DNA of 64,000 nucleotides from JADJOY01 sp046331705 [NCBI: bacterium]. GTDB taxonomy: Bacteria; JADJOY01. The notes beneath the pieces were generated by a model. The model was not told where the DNA came from, made no database searches, and saw nothing but the letters and a program-made list of their open reading frames with translations. Positions 56,235 to 64,000 of this stretch are shown in pieces. A program made the position numbers and the translations under genes. The DNA lies in NCBI GenBank assembly GCA_046331705.1, contig JAXLQJ010000009.1:1-64000 (forward strand), in the 5' to 3' direction. Position 1 is the first letter of the stretch. Every line of letters starts with the position of its first letter.

Positions 56235-58976
56235 TCAGGGCAGGATCGGCGGATTCTTGAGGATCGCCCGCGCGATCGAGATGCGCTGGCGCTGCCCACC
56301 GGAGAGCCGCACCCCTTGCTCGCCGATCACCGTGTCGTAGCCGAGGGGCAACGCGCGGATGAATCCATCGGCGTGCGCCGCGGTCGCTGCTGCCTCGATC
56401 TCGGCGAACGTCGCATCCGGGCGACCGAAGGCGATGTTGGCGCGCACCGTGTCGTTGAAGAGGAACGTCTGCTGATCGACCAGGCCGATCTTGTCGCGCA
56501 GGCTCGCGAGCGTGACGTCGCGCACGTCGTGACCGTCGATCGTGAGCGCGCCCTCCTGCACGTCGTAGAAGCGCGCCACCAGGTTCACGATCGTGCTCTT
56601 CCCCGAGCCGCTGGCACCGACCAGCGCCACCACCGCGCCCGGCCTCACGGTCAGATCGAAGCGCTCGAGCACCGGCTGGCGCTCGTACGCGAACGTGACG
56701 CGTTCGAAGCGCACCTCGCCGCGGATGTCACCGAGGGGGCTCGCGCCGGGCTTCTCGGGCACCGTCGACTCGGTGTCCATCACCTCGAAGATGCGATCCG
56801 CCGCCGCCAGGCCCTCCTGCACCGCGTTGTTGATCTTGCTCAGGTTCTTGACCGGTCGGTACACGTTGAGGAGCGCGAACAGGAACGCCACGAACTGACC
56901 GGGCGTCTGCCCGCCGTCGATGACCTGCGTGCCGCCGAAGAGCAGGACGCCGGCGATGCCGAGCGAGCCCAGGAACTCCATGAGCGGCGAGCTCAGCGCC
57001 TGGACGCGGATGATGCGCTTGAGCAGGTGGAAGATCCGCTCGTTCTCGGCGTCGAAGCGCTGGCGCATCGCGCGTTCGAGCCGAAACGCCTTCACCACCC
57101 GGATGCCCACCGCGGTCTCGTGCAGCGAGCTGGCGAGATCGCCCATCGTGACCTGCGCCTTGCGGCTGGCGCGGCGCACCTTCCGGCCGAAGGTGACGAT
57201 TGGCGCGATGGCCACCGGAAAGACCAGCACGCCGATCAGCGAAAGCTGCCAGTTCATCCAGAACGCCATCGCGGTGAGCGCGACCAGGGTGCCCACGTCC
57301 ATCACCGACGTCACCACGCTGCGCACCGCCGCGCGCTCCACCAGCTCGACGTCGTAGGTGACCCGCGCCAGCAGCGTGCCGGTGGGGTTGTCGTGGAAGA
57401 ACCGAAGCGGCAGCTCGACGAGCTTGTGGAAGAGGTCCGCGCGCAGATCGGAGATCGCCCGCCGCCCCAGCGTCTGCATCAGGAACGACTGGCCGTAATC
57501 GCCGAGGCCCTTGAGGAAGAACACCAGCACCACCGCGCCCGCGACCGGCCACAGGATCTGCTTGTCCTTGAGGATGAAGACCTTGTCCAGGATCGTGCGC
57601 AAGAGCGGCGCTTGAATCGCGGTCATGCCGGCGACCAGCAACATGCAGGCGATCGCGATGCCGAGCTTGCCCACGTGGGGACGAAAGTACGGCAGCAGCC
57701 GCGCCACCAGCCGCCCGGTCGAGGTGCGCCTGGGTGGCCGCGCCGGGCGCGGTGGCGCGGCGACCTCGAGGGCGGCAGCGGCAGCGCGGGCGCTCGCTCC
57801 CGGCGCGCCGAGCGCCCGATCCACCGCCGCCAGATTCGCCCGCGTGTCGGCAGCGTGTTGCGCGTCGTCGAGGAAGCGTGCCACCTCGCTGGCGATGCGC
57901 TCGGGCGTCGCCGCGTCCTGCAGCAGCTCGGGGACGATCGCGCGACCCGCGACGATGTTGGGCATCCCGAAATGAGCGACGCCGCGCACCAGCGCGCGCG
58001 CCAGCCAGTACGTGAACTGCGTGACGCGGTAGACGATCACCATGGGCAGATGGGCGCGCGCCGCGTCGAGCGTCGCCGTGCCGCTGGTGACGATCCCGAC
58101 GTCCGCGGCGTCGAGGATCTCGCGCAGCATGTTGCGCCGCACCATCACCTGCACGCTCGCGCTCGCCAGCATCGACGCCACGTCCTCGTCGCCGAGGGTG
58201 GATGCGAGCGGCAACGCGAAGCGCAACCCGGGCCGCTGGGCGGCGAGCTGCTCGGCGGCGGCGAGCATGCACGGCAGCAAGCGCCCGACCTCGCCGCGCC
58301 TGCTGCCGGGCAAGAGTGCGATCAAGCGCTCGCCCGGCCCCAGCCCGAGCGCCGCACGGGTTTCCTCGGGCGTGGTGCGCGCCGGCGGCTGGTCCGCCAG
58401 CGGATGGCCGACGAAGCGCACGTCCACGCCGTGACGCCGGTAGAAATCCTCCTCGAACGGGAAGATGACCAGCATGCGCCGCACCAGCCGCGCGATGAGC
58501 CGGACACGACTGCGTCGCCACGCCCAGAGCTGCGGGCTCACGTAGTAGACGATGGGGACGCCGACGCGCTGGAGGAAACGGGCGAGCAAGAGATTGAAGT
58601 CGGGAAAATCCACCAGCACCGCGAGCTCCGGCCGCTCGCGGCGCGCGTAGGCGACCAACGTCCAGAATCCACGCAGGATCGCGCCGAGATGGGCCAGCAC
58701 CTCGAACACCCCGACCACGGCGACTTCCTCGGCGCGCACCAGCACCTCGACGCCTTCGGCGCGCATCCGCGGACCACCGAGCCCCACGAAGCGCAGCGAC
58801 GGATCGAGCCTGCGGGCCTCCCGGACCCAATGCGCCGCGTGCTGATCGCCCGAGGCCTCGCCGGCGACGATCAGGACGCGCCGCAGCGGCGCGGCCGCCT
58901 GGGCGGCCTCGCCACCGCGCGATGCGCGCGCGAGCGTGTCCACGTCCATCGCTGCCATCGGCGCCGAGTTCGTCAC
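56235..58976 (-). CDS. lpxB-msbA: Predicted LpxB-MsbA fusion: lipid-A-disaccharide synthase joined to lipid A flippase
   Basis: One open frame of 913 residues. Residues 31-404 are LpxB (VLIVAGEASGDQHAAHW, GGPRMRAEGVEVL, DFPDFNLLLARFLQRVG, YYVSPQLWAWRRSR, LLPGSRRGEVGRLLP, TSGTATLDAA), which joins two acylated sugars to the lipid A disaccharide. A Pro/Arg linker (405-420) leads to MsbA, with about six membrane helices from residue 421, Walker A GASGSGKS (787-794) and LSGGQRQR (891-898). No stop separates the two parts; an in-frame GTG near residue 424 could start a separate MsbA, but without a visible SD. GTG 58976 has a GGAGA about nine bases upstream. The frame stops early at 56235 through a frameshift; the remaining domain continues to 55965, giving about 1,003 residues in total. 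Confidence 0.8.
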   Translation of the reverse strand: MTNSAPMAAMDVDTLARASRGGEAAQAAAPLRRVLIVAGEASGDQHAAHWVREARRLDPSLRFVGLGGPRMRAEGVEVLVRAEEVAVVGVFEVLAHLGAILRGFWTLVAYARRERPELAVLVDFPDFNLLLARFLQRVGVPIVYYVSPQLWAWRRSRVRLIARLVRRMLVIFPFEEDFYRRHGVDVRFVGHPLADQPPARTTPEETRAALGLGPGERLIALLPGSRRGEVGRLLPCMLAAAEQLAAQRPGLRFALPLASTLGDEDVASMLASASVQVMVRRNMLREILDAADVGIVTSGTATLDAARAHLPMVIVYRVTQFTYWLARALVRGVAHFGMPNIVAGRAIVPELLQDAATPERIASEVARFLDDAQHAADTRANLAAVDRALGAPGASARAAAAALEVAAPPRPARPPRRTSTGRLVARLLPYFRPHVGKLGIAIACMLLVAGMTAIQAPLLRTILDKVFILKDKQILWPVAGAVVLVFFLKGLGDYGQSFLMQTLGRRAISDLRADLFHKLVELPLRFFHDNPTGTLLARVTYDVELVERAAVRSVVTSVMDVGTLVALTAMAFWMNWQLSLIGVLVFPVAIAPIVTFGRKVRRASRKAQVTMGDLASSLHETAVGIRVVKAFRLERAMRQRFDAENERIFHLLKRIIRVQALSSPLMEFLGSLGIAGVLLFGGTQVIDGGQTPGQFVAFLFALLNVYRPVKNLSKINNAVQEGLAAADRIFEVMDTESTVPEKPGASPLGDIRGEVRFERVTFAYERQPVLERFDLTVRPGAVVALVGASGSGKSTIVNLVARFYDVQEGALTIDGHDVRDVTLASLRDKIGLVDQQTFLFNDTVRANIAFGRPDATFAEIEAAATAAHADGFIRALPLGYDTVIGEQGVRLSGGQRQRISIARAILKNPPILP

Positions 58977-59015
58977 GTGAGCGGTTCTCCGAGCGAAGCG
59001 CGAGCGCGCGGCCGC

Positions 59016-60001
59016 TCAGGTCGCGGTGATGCCCAAGCTCGGAGCCACGCGGCCGCGGTGCTCCGCCATCGACTCGAGGATTCGATCCGCGAGCGCCATC
59101 GCGCGCCGCCCGTCGCCACCGGTCACGACCGGATCACGCCGATCGCGGACGCAGTCGAGGAAGCTCTCGATCTCGGTCGCGAGCGCGTCGCCGTCGACGA
59201 TGTCCGCGAGCACCGGCTGGATGCTCGCGCCGGCGGGACCCAGGGGCGCCGGCTCGCGCCGGAATCCGGACGCGGACTTCTTGTCCAAGTCGAGCGACCA
59301 ATAGCCCGAGGGCTGGAAGAGCCGGATCTTGCGGGTGCGGTCCACGCTCACGCGGCTGGCCGTGACGTTCGCGACGCATCCTCCCTCGAACTCGATGCGC
59401 GCGTTGGCGATGTCCACGTTGCTCGTGAGCACCGCCACCCCGACCGCGTGAACGAAACGGACCGGCTCGGCGACCCAGTGCAGCAGCAGATCGAGGTCGT
59501 GGATCATGAGATCGAGCACCACGTCGACGTCGTTCGCGCGCTGCGTGTAGGGCCCCATGCGCTGCACTTCCGCGAACAGCGGCCGCTCGATGCACCCCTC
59601 CACCGCGCGCACCACCGGGTTGAAGCGCTCGAGGTGCCCGACCTGCAGCACGCGGCCGTGCTCCGCGCCACGGCGATGATCTCGTCGGCCTCGGCGAGCG
59701 TCGCCGCGAGCGGCTTCTCGACCAGCACGTCGATGCCCGCGCGCAGCAGCGGGACCGCCACCTCGCGATGCGCGGTGGTCGGCACCGCGACGCTCGCGGC
59801 GCGCACGCGGCCCAGGAGCTCCCGTACGTCGGCGAGGATCTCGGCCGGCTGATCGCCCAGCGCCGCGCGCGCGCGCTCGCGAGCGCGGTCCACCACCGCG
59901 ACCAATCGCGCTCCGGGAAGGCCGCGGTACTTCGCGACGTGACGGCTGCCGTAATAGCCGGTGCCGACGACCGCGACGGGGATGGGCTCGCGTTCCGTCA
60001 C
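59016..60001 (-). pseudogene. Gfo/Idh/MocA-family oxidoreductase with one frameshift
   Basis: About 328 residues. The N-terminal Rossmann domain (VAVVGTGYYGSRHVAKYRGL, then VLVEKPLAATLAEADEIIAV) breaks at about 59668, where one missing base would join it to HGRVLQVGHLERFNPVV and the rest of the chain, ending LGITAT. EKP and GHLERFNP are family hallmarks; the conserved Asp/His pair is in MIHDLDLLLHW. GTG 60001 overlaps the lpxA stop (GTGA). A dehydrogenase of this type beside lpxA is known as GnnA, which oxidises UDP-GlcNAc on the way to a diamino sugar of lipid A; this assignment is inferred from position, and no GnnB transaminase is seen. The single break is probably a sequence error. Confidence 0.82.
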
Positions 60002-60771
60002 ACGTGGATTCCGCGCTCGGATTCGCGGATGAACCGCAGCAGGTGCTGGACGTCCTCGGTCGGCTCGACGTTCGCCTCCACCTCCTGCATCGCCTTCGAC
60101 AGCCGATGGCCGGAGCGGAACAGGATCCGGTAGGCCGCCTTGAGGCTGCGGATGCGCTCGTCGGAGAACCCGCGGCGACGCAGGCCGAGGCTGTTGATGC
60201 CGTGCAGCTGGACGTCGCGGTTGCCGGAGCAATGAACGAAGGGCACCACGTCCTTGCTCGCCATGGTGCCGCCGCCGAGCATCGCCGAGGTGCCGATGCG
60301 AGCGAACTGGTGCACCGCGCTCAACCCACCCAGGATGGCGTGGCTCTCGATCTCGACGTGCCCGGCGAGCTGGACGCCGTTGGCGAGGATGACGCGATCG
60401 CCGAGCACGCAGTCGTGAGCCACGTGGGCGTAGGCCATCACCAGGCATTGGGCGCCGATTCGGGTGAGCCCGCCGCCCGTGGCGGTGCCGCGGTGGATCG
60501 TCACGGATTCGCGCAGGATGGTGCCGTCGCCGATCTCCACCCGGGTCGGCTCGCCCGCGTACTTGAGATCCTGCGGCGGTGCTCCGACGCTCGCGAACTG
60601 GAAGACCTGCACCTTGGCGCCGAGCTTGGTGTGCCCGTCGACGACCGCGTGCGGACCGAGGATGGCTCCCGCGCCGATCTCGACGTCCGGGCCGATGACG
60701 GTGTAGGGCCCCACCGACACGTCCGGCGCGAGCTTGGCTTGGGGCGCGATGATCGCGGTCGGATGGATCAT
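59998..60771 (-). CDS. lpxA: UDP-N-acetylglucosamine acyltransferase
   Basis: A 257-residue left-handed beta-helix protein that starts lipid A synthesis by adding a 3-hydroxyacyl chain to UDP-GlcNAc. The start MIHPTAIIAPQAKLAPDV and the hexapeptide repeats are typical. The catalytic His is His119 in AYAHVAHDC, and QDLKYAGEPT and VHQFARIG are the expected substrate-side loops. ATG 60771 overlaps the fabZ stop (ATGA), and its own stop overlaps the oxidoreductase start. Confidence 0.96.
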   Translation of the reverse strand: MIHPTAIIAPQAKLAPDVSVGPYTVIGPDVEIGAGAILGPHAVVDGHTKLGAKVQVFQFASVGAPPQDLKYAGEPTRVEIGDGTILRESVTIHRGTATGGGLTRIGAQCLVMAYAHVAHDCVLGDRVILANGVQLAGHVEIESHAILGGLSAVHQFARIGTSAMLGGGTMASKDVVPFVHCSGNRDVQLHGINSLGLRRRGFSDERIRSLKAAYRILFRSGHRLSKAMQEVEANVEPTEDVQHLLRFIRESERGIHV

Positions 60772-61286
60772 GGACGCTCTCCGCGGGCGCGCGCGCCGGC
60801 TTCGTCGGGCAACCGCGAGAACGCCGCGCTGATCACGGCATCGCAGACGAGCTGGCCGTCGACCGTGGCGCGGCAGTCGAACCGCCAGAAGATCAGCCCT
60901 GGCGAGCGACGTCCCTTCGGATTGGCGAGCTCGTAACGTAGCGTGTCGCCCGGCACCACCGGGCGGCGGAAGCGCGCCTCGTCGATACCGGTGAGGCTCG
61001 GCAGCCAACCGTCGCCCTCGGGCGGAGACTGGTGCATGACCCACACCCCGGCGAGCTGCGCCATGCCCTCGACGATCAGGACCCCTGGCATCAGCGGACG
61101 CCCGGGAAAATGGCCCGGGAAGAACGGCTCGTTCACGGTCACGTTCTTCAGGCCGACCGCCCGCTCGCCATCGATGGCGAGCACGCGGTCCAGCAGCAGC
61201 ATCGGGTAGCGATGGGCGATGAGGCGCATGATGTCGGTCGCGCCCAGCACCGCCTGCTCCCCGGTTCGCACCATCGATTCGGTCAT
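60768..61286 (-). CDS. fabZ: 3-hydroxyacyl-ACP dehydratase
   Basis: A 172-residue hot-dog-fold enzyme that dehydrates 3-hydroxyacyl-ACP and so competes with LpxA for the same substrate. The signatures HRYPMLLLDRV and NEPFFPGHFPGRPLMPG (catalytic His), followed by VEGMAQLAGV (catalytic Glu), are intact. It has a somewhat longer C-terminus than the usual 150 residues. It lies 34 bp after lpxD and overlaps lpxA by 4 nt. Confidence 0.96.
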   Translation of the reverse strand: MTESMVRTGEQAVLGATDIMRLIAHRYPMLLLDRVLAIDGERAVGLKNVTVNEPFFPGHFPGRPLMPGVLIVEGMAQLAGVWVMHQSPPEGDGWLPSLTGIDEARFRRPVVPGDTLRYELANPKGRRSPGLIFWRFDCRATVDGQLVCDAVISAAFSRLPDEAGARARGERP

Positions 61287-61320
61287 CGATCTCCCCTGCC
61301 CCGCGCCTCGTGGCGAGCGA

Positions 61321-62358
61321 TCATTCGCCCGCGCGCTCGGCGAGCGCCGCGGCGAGCCGAGCGACCTCGCGCTCGAGCGCGCGCACCCGGCTCCTCAGCT
61401 CGGGCAACGAGACCTCCGCCGCCTTGATGCGGAGGAAATCGCGGTGCGGCACCGGCGGTCGCCCCGTCACCTCCGCCCCCGCCGGGACGTCTCCGGGTAC
61501 TCCCGACTGGGCACCGATGCGCGCTCGATCGCCGATCTGGATGTGCCCGACCACGCCCACCTGTCCGCCAAGCTGGACCCACGCCCCCACCTGTGTGGAG
61601 CCGGCGATGCCCACCTGCGCCGCGAACGCGGCGTGTGGCCCCACGACGACGTTGTGCGCGATCTGAATCAGGTTGTCGAGCTTGGCGCCGCGCTGGATAC
61701 GGGTTTCGCCCAGGGTCGCGCGGTCGATGGTGGTGTTGGCGCCGACCTCGACGTCGTCCTCGAGCACCACCGTGCCCACCTGCGGGATCTTCACCCACCC
61801 GTCGCGCGTGGGCGCGAAGCCGAAGCCGTCGCCGCCGATCACGCAACCCGGCTGCAGCACCACGCGGTTGCCGACCGTCACGCCCTCGCGAACCACCACG
61901 CCGGGGTGGATCAGCGCGTTCTCGCCCACGGTGCAGTCGTCGCCGAGGTGGACGCCCGCGCTCACCACGGTGCCGGCGCCGATGCGCGTCCGCTCACCGA
62001 TGGTCGCGCCCGGCCCGATCGACGCCGACGCGTGGATCCACGCGGAACCCGCGACCACCGCCGTGGCGTGCACGCCCGGCGCCGGGCGCGGGCGCGGATG
62101 GAAGAGCTCGAGCGCCTTGGCGAGGGCCAGGTAGACGTTCGGCGTCACCAGCACGTTGCCACCGATGTCGGCGAGATCGGGAGTCACGAGCAGCGCCGTC
62201 GCGCCGCAGCCACGAGCGGCGGCGCGGTAGCGGGGGTGGGCGACGAACGAGAGCGCGCCGGCACCGGCCGTCTGCAACGGCGCGATCCGCTCGACGGTCA
62301 CGTCGCCAGCGCCGCGAAGCTCGACGCCCAGCGCGTTTGCCAACTCAGCGAGACGCAT
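61321..62358 (-). CDS. lpxD: UDP-3-O-acylglucosamine N-acyltransferase
   Basis: A 345-residue left-handed beta-helix enzyme that adds the second, N-linked acyl chain in lipid A synthesis. The N-terminal uridine-binding domain (LAELANALGVELRG, ALSFVAHPRYRAAA) is followed by hexapeptide repeats. The catalytic His is in NLIQIAHNVVVGPHAA; GGDGFGFAPTRDGWVKI is the family signature. The C-terminus has a helical tail rich in Arg and Glu. It is 104 bp after the Skp-like gene. Confidence 0.96.
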   Translation of the reverse strand: MRLAELANALGVELRGAGDVTVERIAPLQTAGAGALSFVAHPRYRAAARGCGATALLVTPDLADIGGNVLVTPNVYLALAKALELFHPRPRPAPGVHATAVVAGSAWIHASASIGPGATIGERTRIGAGTVVSAGVHLGDDCTVGENALIHPGVVVREGVTVGNRVVLQPGCVIGGDGFGFAPTRDGWVKIPQVGTVVLEDDVEVGANTTIDRATLGETRIQRGAKLDNLIQIAHNVVVGPHAAFAAQVGIAGSTQVGAWVQLGGQVGVVGHIQIGDRARIGAQSGVPGDVPAGAEVTGRPPVPHRDFLRIKAAEVSLPELRSRVRALEREVARLAAALAERAGE

Positions 62359-62462
62359 GCTCGTGGCCCCCCGACGTCGCGAAGCGGCGCGACGGCGACG
62401 GCTTCGCGGCGCTGCCGAAGCGACGCCCGCCGCGGGCTCGCCTCCGCTGCGCCGCGCTCACC

Positions 62463-63038
62463 TCACGGCTTGGAACCCTTGCCCTCGCCTGCGCTCGCCT
62501 TGGGCATACCCTCGGCGTCGAAGCGCTGGATCAGCTTGTCGGTCAGGTCGAAGGCGCCGTCCGAGTAGAGCAGGTTGTGGGACTCGAAGACCAGGGAATA
62601 ACCGTCGTCCTTGGCCACTTTCTGCACGATGTCGGCGAGGGCCTTGAGGATTCGCTGGGTGGCCTCGCCTTCCTTGCGCTTGAGCTCGTCGAGCACGTCG
62701 CTGCGGTAGCGGACCGCTTCCTTCTTCTTGTTCTCGATCTCGCGCTGCTTGTCCGCGAGCGCGTCGTCCTTGAGGGTGAGGCGCTGCTTCTCGACCTCTT
62801 CCTGGATCTTCTGCAGCTCCTTGGACATCTGATCGAGCTGCGTCTGCGCCTTGTTGACCTCGGCCTCGAGCCGGGCCTTGGTGTCCTTGCCTTCCTTCGA
62901 CGTCGTCAGCGCCCGCTGCAGGTCCACGACGCCGATCTTGAGCCGCCCGGCGTCCTGCGCGGCTGCGGGTTGGACCAGCACCAGCGGGGCGGCGGCGAGC
63001 AGCCACCCCACGACGAACGCTCTGACCGTGCGCACCAT
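62463..63038 (-). CDS. skp: Skp/OmpH-family periplasmic chaperone
   Basis: A 191-residue protein. A signal peptide ends near QPAAAQ (residue 28). The mature part begins LKIGVVDLQRAL, the OmpH start, followed by a long coiled coil rich in Lys, Glu and Gln (about residues 50-135) and a C-terminal beta/alpha piece (DDGYSLVFESHNLLY). It should hold unfolded outer-membrane proteins on their way to BamA. An AGGA lies upstream of ATG 63038. It sits 83 bp after bamA and before lpxD, the usual order. Confidence 0.92.
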   Translation of the reverse strand: MVRTVRAFVVGWLLAAAPLVLVQPAAAQDAGRLKIGVVDLQRALTTSKEGKDTKARLEAEVNKAQTQLDQMSKELQKIQEEVEKQRLTLKDDALADKQREIENKKKEAVRYRSDVLDELKRKEGEATQRILKALADIVQKVAKDDGYSLVFESHNLLYSDGAFDLTDKLIQRFDAEGMPKASAGEGKGSKP

Positions 63039-63121
63039 GATCGTCTCGTCCTTTCTCTCGACCGCGACGAACGCGCGGCCCATCGGAATCTCGTGCAATC
63101 GCGCGGCGTCGCTCCCGGGGC

Positions 63122-64000
63122 TCAGAGCGGAGCGCCGACGCTGAACTGGAGCGAGCTCGCGTCGTCGCCGATGCGGCGGCGCAGAGGATAGCCAATTTCC
63201 AGTCGTAGCGGCCCGAGCGGCGAGAGCCACCGGAAGCCGAAGCCCACCGAGGTGCGCAGCTTGTCGAGGTCGAAACCCAGACCCTCGGGATAAGCCTCGC
63301 CGGCGTCGAAGAAGGTGACGCCCTTGAGGCCGAAGCTCGGCACGATGGGAAAGATGAACTCGGTGTTGAAGATGAGCTGCTTGTTGCCGCCGATCTCGTC
63401 GCCGGTGATGGGATCCTTGGGTCCGAGGGAGCGCACGTCGAAGCCGCGCACCGAGTTGATGCCGCCCACGAAGTAGCGTTCGAAGAGCGGCAGATCCTGA
63501 CCGGACTCGAGCGACTCGCCGAAGCTGATCCGGCCGCGCACCGAGAACACGGTCCCCCACACCACCGGCACGTACCAGGCGGTGCGCGCCTCCAGCTTGT
63601 AGAAATCGCTGGTGCCGCCCAGGAACACACCGGCGAGCTCGGCGCTCAGCACGTTGTCCGAGCCGCGCGTGGGATCGAAGCGGTTGTTGAGGGTGTTGCG
63701 GCGGATGGCGCCGGTGATGCTCGAGATCTCGTCGGTGCCCTCTTGGCTGCGCAAGATCGAGGATGCGCTCGACGAGACGTCGGTGATCTCCACGTGCTCG
63801 AAGCCGTAGGTGAGGCTTCCGTCGATGAACTCGATCAACGGGTAGCCGAGGGTCGCGCTGCCGCCCAGGCGCTTGCGGGTGAAGTCGTTGAACTCGCGCT
63901 GATCGTTGAAGACCGAGAGTCCCGCGGAGATCCGCGTGTCGAGCACGTAGGGCTCGGTGAACTCGAGGTCCACCAGCTGCCGGCGCGAACCCAGGTCCGC
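63122..64000 (-). CDS. bamA: Outer-membrane protein assembly factor BamA (5' part outside window)
   Basis: The frame runs from the right end of the window to the stop at 63122 and shows the last 292 residues, all of it beta-barrel. LGSRRQLVDLEFTEPYVLD is the typical transition into the barrel, GGINSVRGFDVRSLGP contains the VRGF motif of loop 6, and TFFDAGEAYPEG with PLGPLRLEIGYPL are conserved strands. The POTRA domains lie beyond the window. It heads the visible operon bamA-skp-lpxD-fabZ-lpxA. Confidence 0.95.
   Translation of the reverse strand, partial: ADLGSRRQLVDLEFTEPYVLDTRISAGLSVFNDQREFNDFTRKRLGGSATLGYPLIEFIDGSLTYGFEHVEITDVSSSASSILRSQEGTDEISSITGAIRRNTLNNRFDPTRGSDNVLSAELAGVFLGGTSDFYKLEARTAWYVPVVWGTVFSVRGRISFGESLESGQDLPLFERYFVGGINSVRGFDVRSLGPKDPITGDEIGGNKQLIFNTEFIFPIVPSFGLKGVTFFDAGEAYPEGLGFDLDKLRTSVGFGFRWLSPLGPLRLEIGYPLRRRIGDDASSLQFSVGAPL

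Noticed and set aside
56316-59852. Very long rightward frame opposite lpxB-msbA
   Set aside because: Same antisense composition effect; no domain, and the opposite strand carries clear lpxB and msbA motifs.

Overview
The window is very GC-rich, densely coded DNA from a Gram-negative-type (diderm) bacterium. It encodes the lipid A pathway (lpxD, fabZ, lpxA, lpxB, kdtA, lpxK), msbA, BamA, a Skp-like chaperone and an OmpA-like porin. The lipid A gene order, with a Gfo/Idh oxidoreductase between lpxA and lpxB and a DUF374 acyltransferase before kdtA, resembles that of Deltaproteobacteria-related phyla. The frequent GTG/TTG starts and 4-nt start/stop overlaps fit as well. The phylum cannot be fixed from sequence reading alone. 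I saw no rRNA, tRNA, CRISPR array, insertion sequence or phage gene, and no intergenic gap reaches 300 bp.

Layout. 1-17 kb: an envelope cluster with three large YfhO-like membrane proteins, a further polytopic GT-C-like protein, an SGNH hydrolase, a 2OG-Fe(II) oxygenase, and membrane/beta-propeller proteins in both split and fused forms. 17-20.9 kb: a SEC-C protein with a histidine-rich stretch, a radical SAM enzyme and a membrane-anchored unknown. 20.9-27 kb: aroC, nagB, a Big-domain lipoprotein, ndk, a DPM1-like glycosyltransferase and an M6-like metalloprotease. 27-33.7 kb: two divergent left-handed beta-helix paralogues, a zinc-ribbon/TPR membrane protein, gltX and a MEMO-family protein. 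33.7-41.3 kb: three cobalamin-binding-type radical SAM enzymes, a fused membrane/propeller protein and an SDR epimerase. 41.4-44.8 kb: ilvE, holA, holB. 44.9-52.6 kb: an Omp85-like barrel, miaA-mutL-DUF2723 as an overlapping operon, then an OmpA-like porin with a clear promoter and terminator. 52.8-64 kb: the lipid A/outer-membrane operon, read leftward from bamA to lpxK.

Most of the window serves envelope building: lipid A synthesis and export, outer-membrane protein assembly, and many putative undecaprenyl-sugar-type membrane transferases. Two points stand out. First, lpxB and msbA form one uninterrupted reading frame, a predicted LpxB-MsbA fusion. Second, about 53.37-56.24 kb carries a dense run of frameshifts in lpxK, kdtA, the DUF374 acyltransferase and the 3' end of msbA, while the flanks are mostly clean (one further frameshift lies at about 59.67 kb). 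This looks more like local sequence error than decay, but raw reads are needed to decide.
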